Below, piece after piece: positions 35,229 through 35,587 of a stretch of 35,587 nt of DNA; positions within the stretch are counted from its first letter, which is position 1; each line of letters begins with the position of its first letter. The stretch lies in contig NZ_JAUG01000047.1 of NCBI RefSeq assembly GCF_000708285.2, positions 1 through 35,587 on the forward strand, written 5' to 3'. The notes below the pieces were generated by a model. That model was not told the DNA's origin. It saw only the letters and a program-made list of their open reading frames with translations, and searched no databases. The translations under genes and the position numbers were made by a program. The stretch comes from Pedobacter borealis DSM 19626. GTDB taxonomy: Bacteria > Bacteroidota > Bacteroidia > Sphingobacteriales > Sphingobacteriaceae.

Positions 35229-35455
35229 TTGTATAACGCTGAAGAAAACAGGACTAATATTTTTAGTCCAGGAAGAAATTTTTAAATCAAAAAGGGAAAA
35301 TTAAATAAAAACGTGAATAAAAATGGCCTTGTAAGAAAGTAAATACCAAACAGGGAAGAGTATTATCGGAAATGCGCTAACTACTTACATTACATATAAA
35401 TATTTTAAACAATAAACTCATCTGATCAATACAATTAACCTAAACTAACTTAAAC

Positions 35456-35587
35456 ATGAAAAACACAAAATTTTTATCACTAACCATGGTATGCGCTTTA
35501 TTTTTCTGCATATCTTCTTGTAAGAAAAACAAAACTTCTGAACAAACTGACAACAAAGCCGAAATATCAGCAAGTACTTTACAACAA
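35456..35587 (+). CDS. N-terminal part of a lipoprotein, cut by the window end
   Basis: From ATG 35456 the frame stays open to the last base (44 codons). It has a lipoprotein signal with lipobox ISSC (Cys22) followed by KKNKTSEQTDNKAE, a charged linker typical of Bacteroidota lipoproteins. The mature domain is outside the window. Confidence 0.7.
   Translation, partial: MKNTKFLSLTMVCALFFCISSCKKNKTSEQTDNKAEISASTLQQ

Noticed and set aside
1..35587. CRISPR arrays, tRNA and rRNA genes
   Set aside because: No regularly spaced repeats or recognisable RNA gene sequences were seen on either strand.

Overview
The window comes from a Bacteroidota genome, most likely a free-living Sphingobacteriaceae relative (Pedobacter/Mucilaginibacter type; genus is inference). 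The evidence is a SusC/SusD pair, a hybrid two-component regulator with a double propeller sensor, FucP/NagP-type sugar permease, TAnnTTTG-like promoter elements, absence of Shine-Dalgarno sites, and lipoproteins ending their signals in CKK.

Region 1 (about 0.4-25.8 kb) is a polysaccharide utilisation locus organised around an AraC-type regulator (9649-10539). To the left, on the minus strand, lies a six-gene catabolic operon: phytanoyl-CoA-dioxygenase-like protein, sugar isomerase, MFS permease, Gfo/Idh dehydrogenase, NagB-like deaminase and ROK kinase. A second minus-strand unit holds a GH109-like enzyme, a broken ThuA gene and an exported TIM-barrel isomerase. To the right, on the plus strand, are SusC, SusD, GH20 hexosaminidase, an unusual metallo-beta-lactamase/beta-helix fusion, GH29 alpha-L-fucosidase, a GMC oxidoreductase with its small partner subunit, and a PafA-like phosphatase. 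The enzyme set points to a glycan rich in N-acetylhexosamine and fucose: SusCD import, exo-cleavage in the periplasm, uptake by the permease, then phosphorylation and deamination. No NagA deacetylase is present. The three units appear to share one promoter type, ACTATCC placed 32-34 nt before a TAnnTTTG-like element.

Region 2 (about 26.6-34.9 kb) looks like a separate regulon: an omptin-like outer membrane barrel and an astacin/ricin lipoprotein on the minus strand, a 1359-residue hybrid two-component sensor, a small ORF overlapping a stand-alone receiver, and a candidate structured small RNA. A tandem 13-mer (GARRATTTTRCTC, repeat period 21 bp) occurs upstream of the astacin gene, the receiver unit and the small RNA, always pointing to the downstream unit, and always with TTG exactly 26 nt after it. 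This is the most interesting undescribed structure in the window.

Decay and mobility are visible: two kinds of short inverted-repeat elements (248-396 and 26348-26554, with a lone end of the latter type at 2-25), a duplicated promoter plus N-terminus of the dioxygenase gene in front of the GH109-like gene, a ThuA pseudogene, and a possible transposase remnant with a perfect 15-bp hairpin. The right edge carries a small cold-shock-like ORF and the start of a lipoprotein gene cut by the window end.
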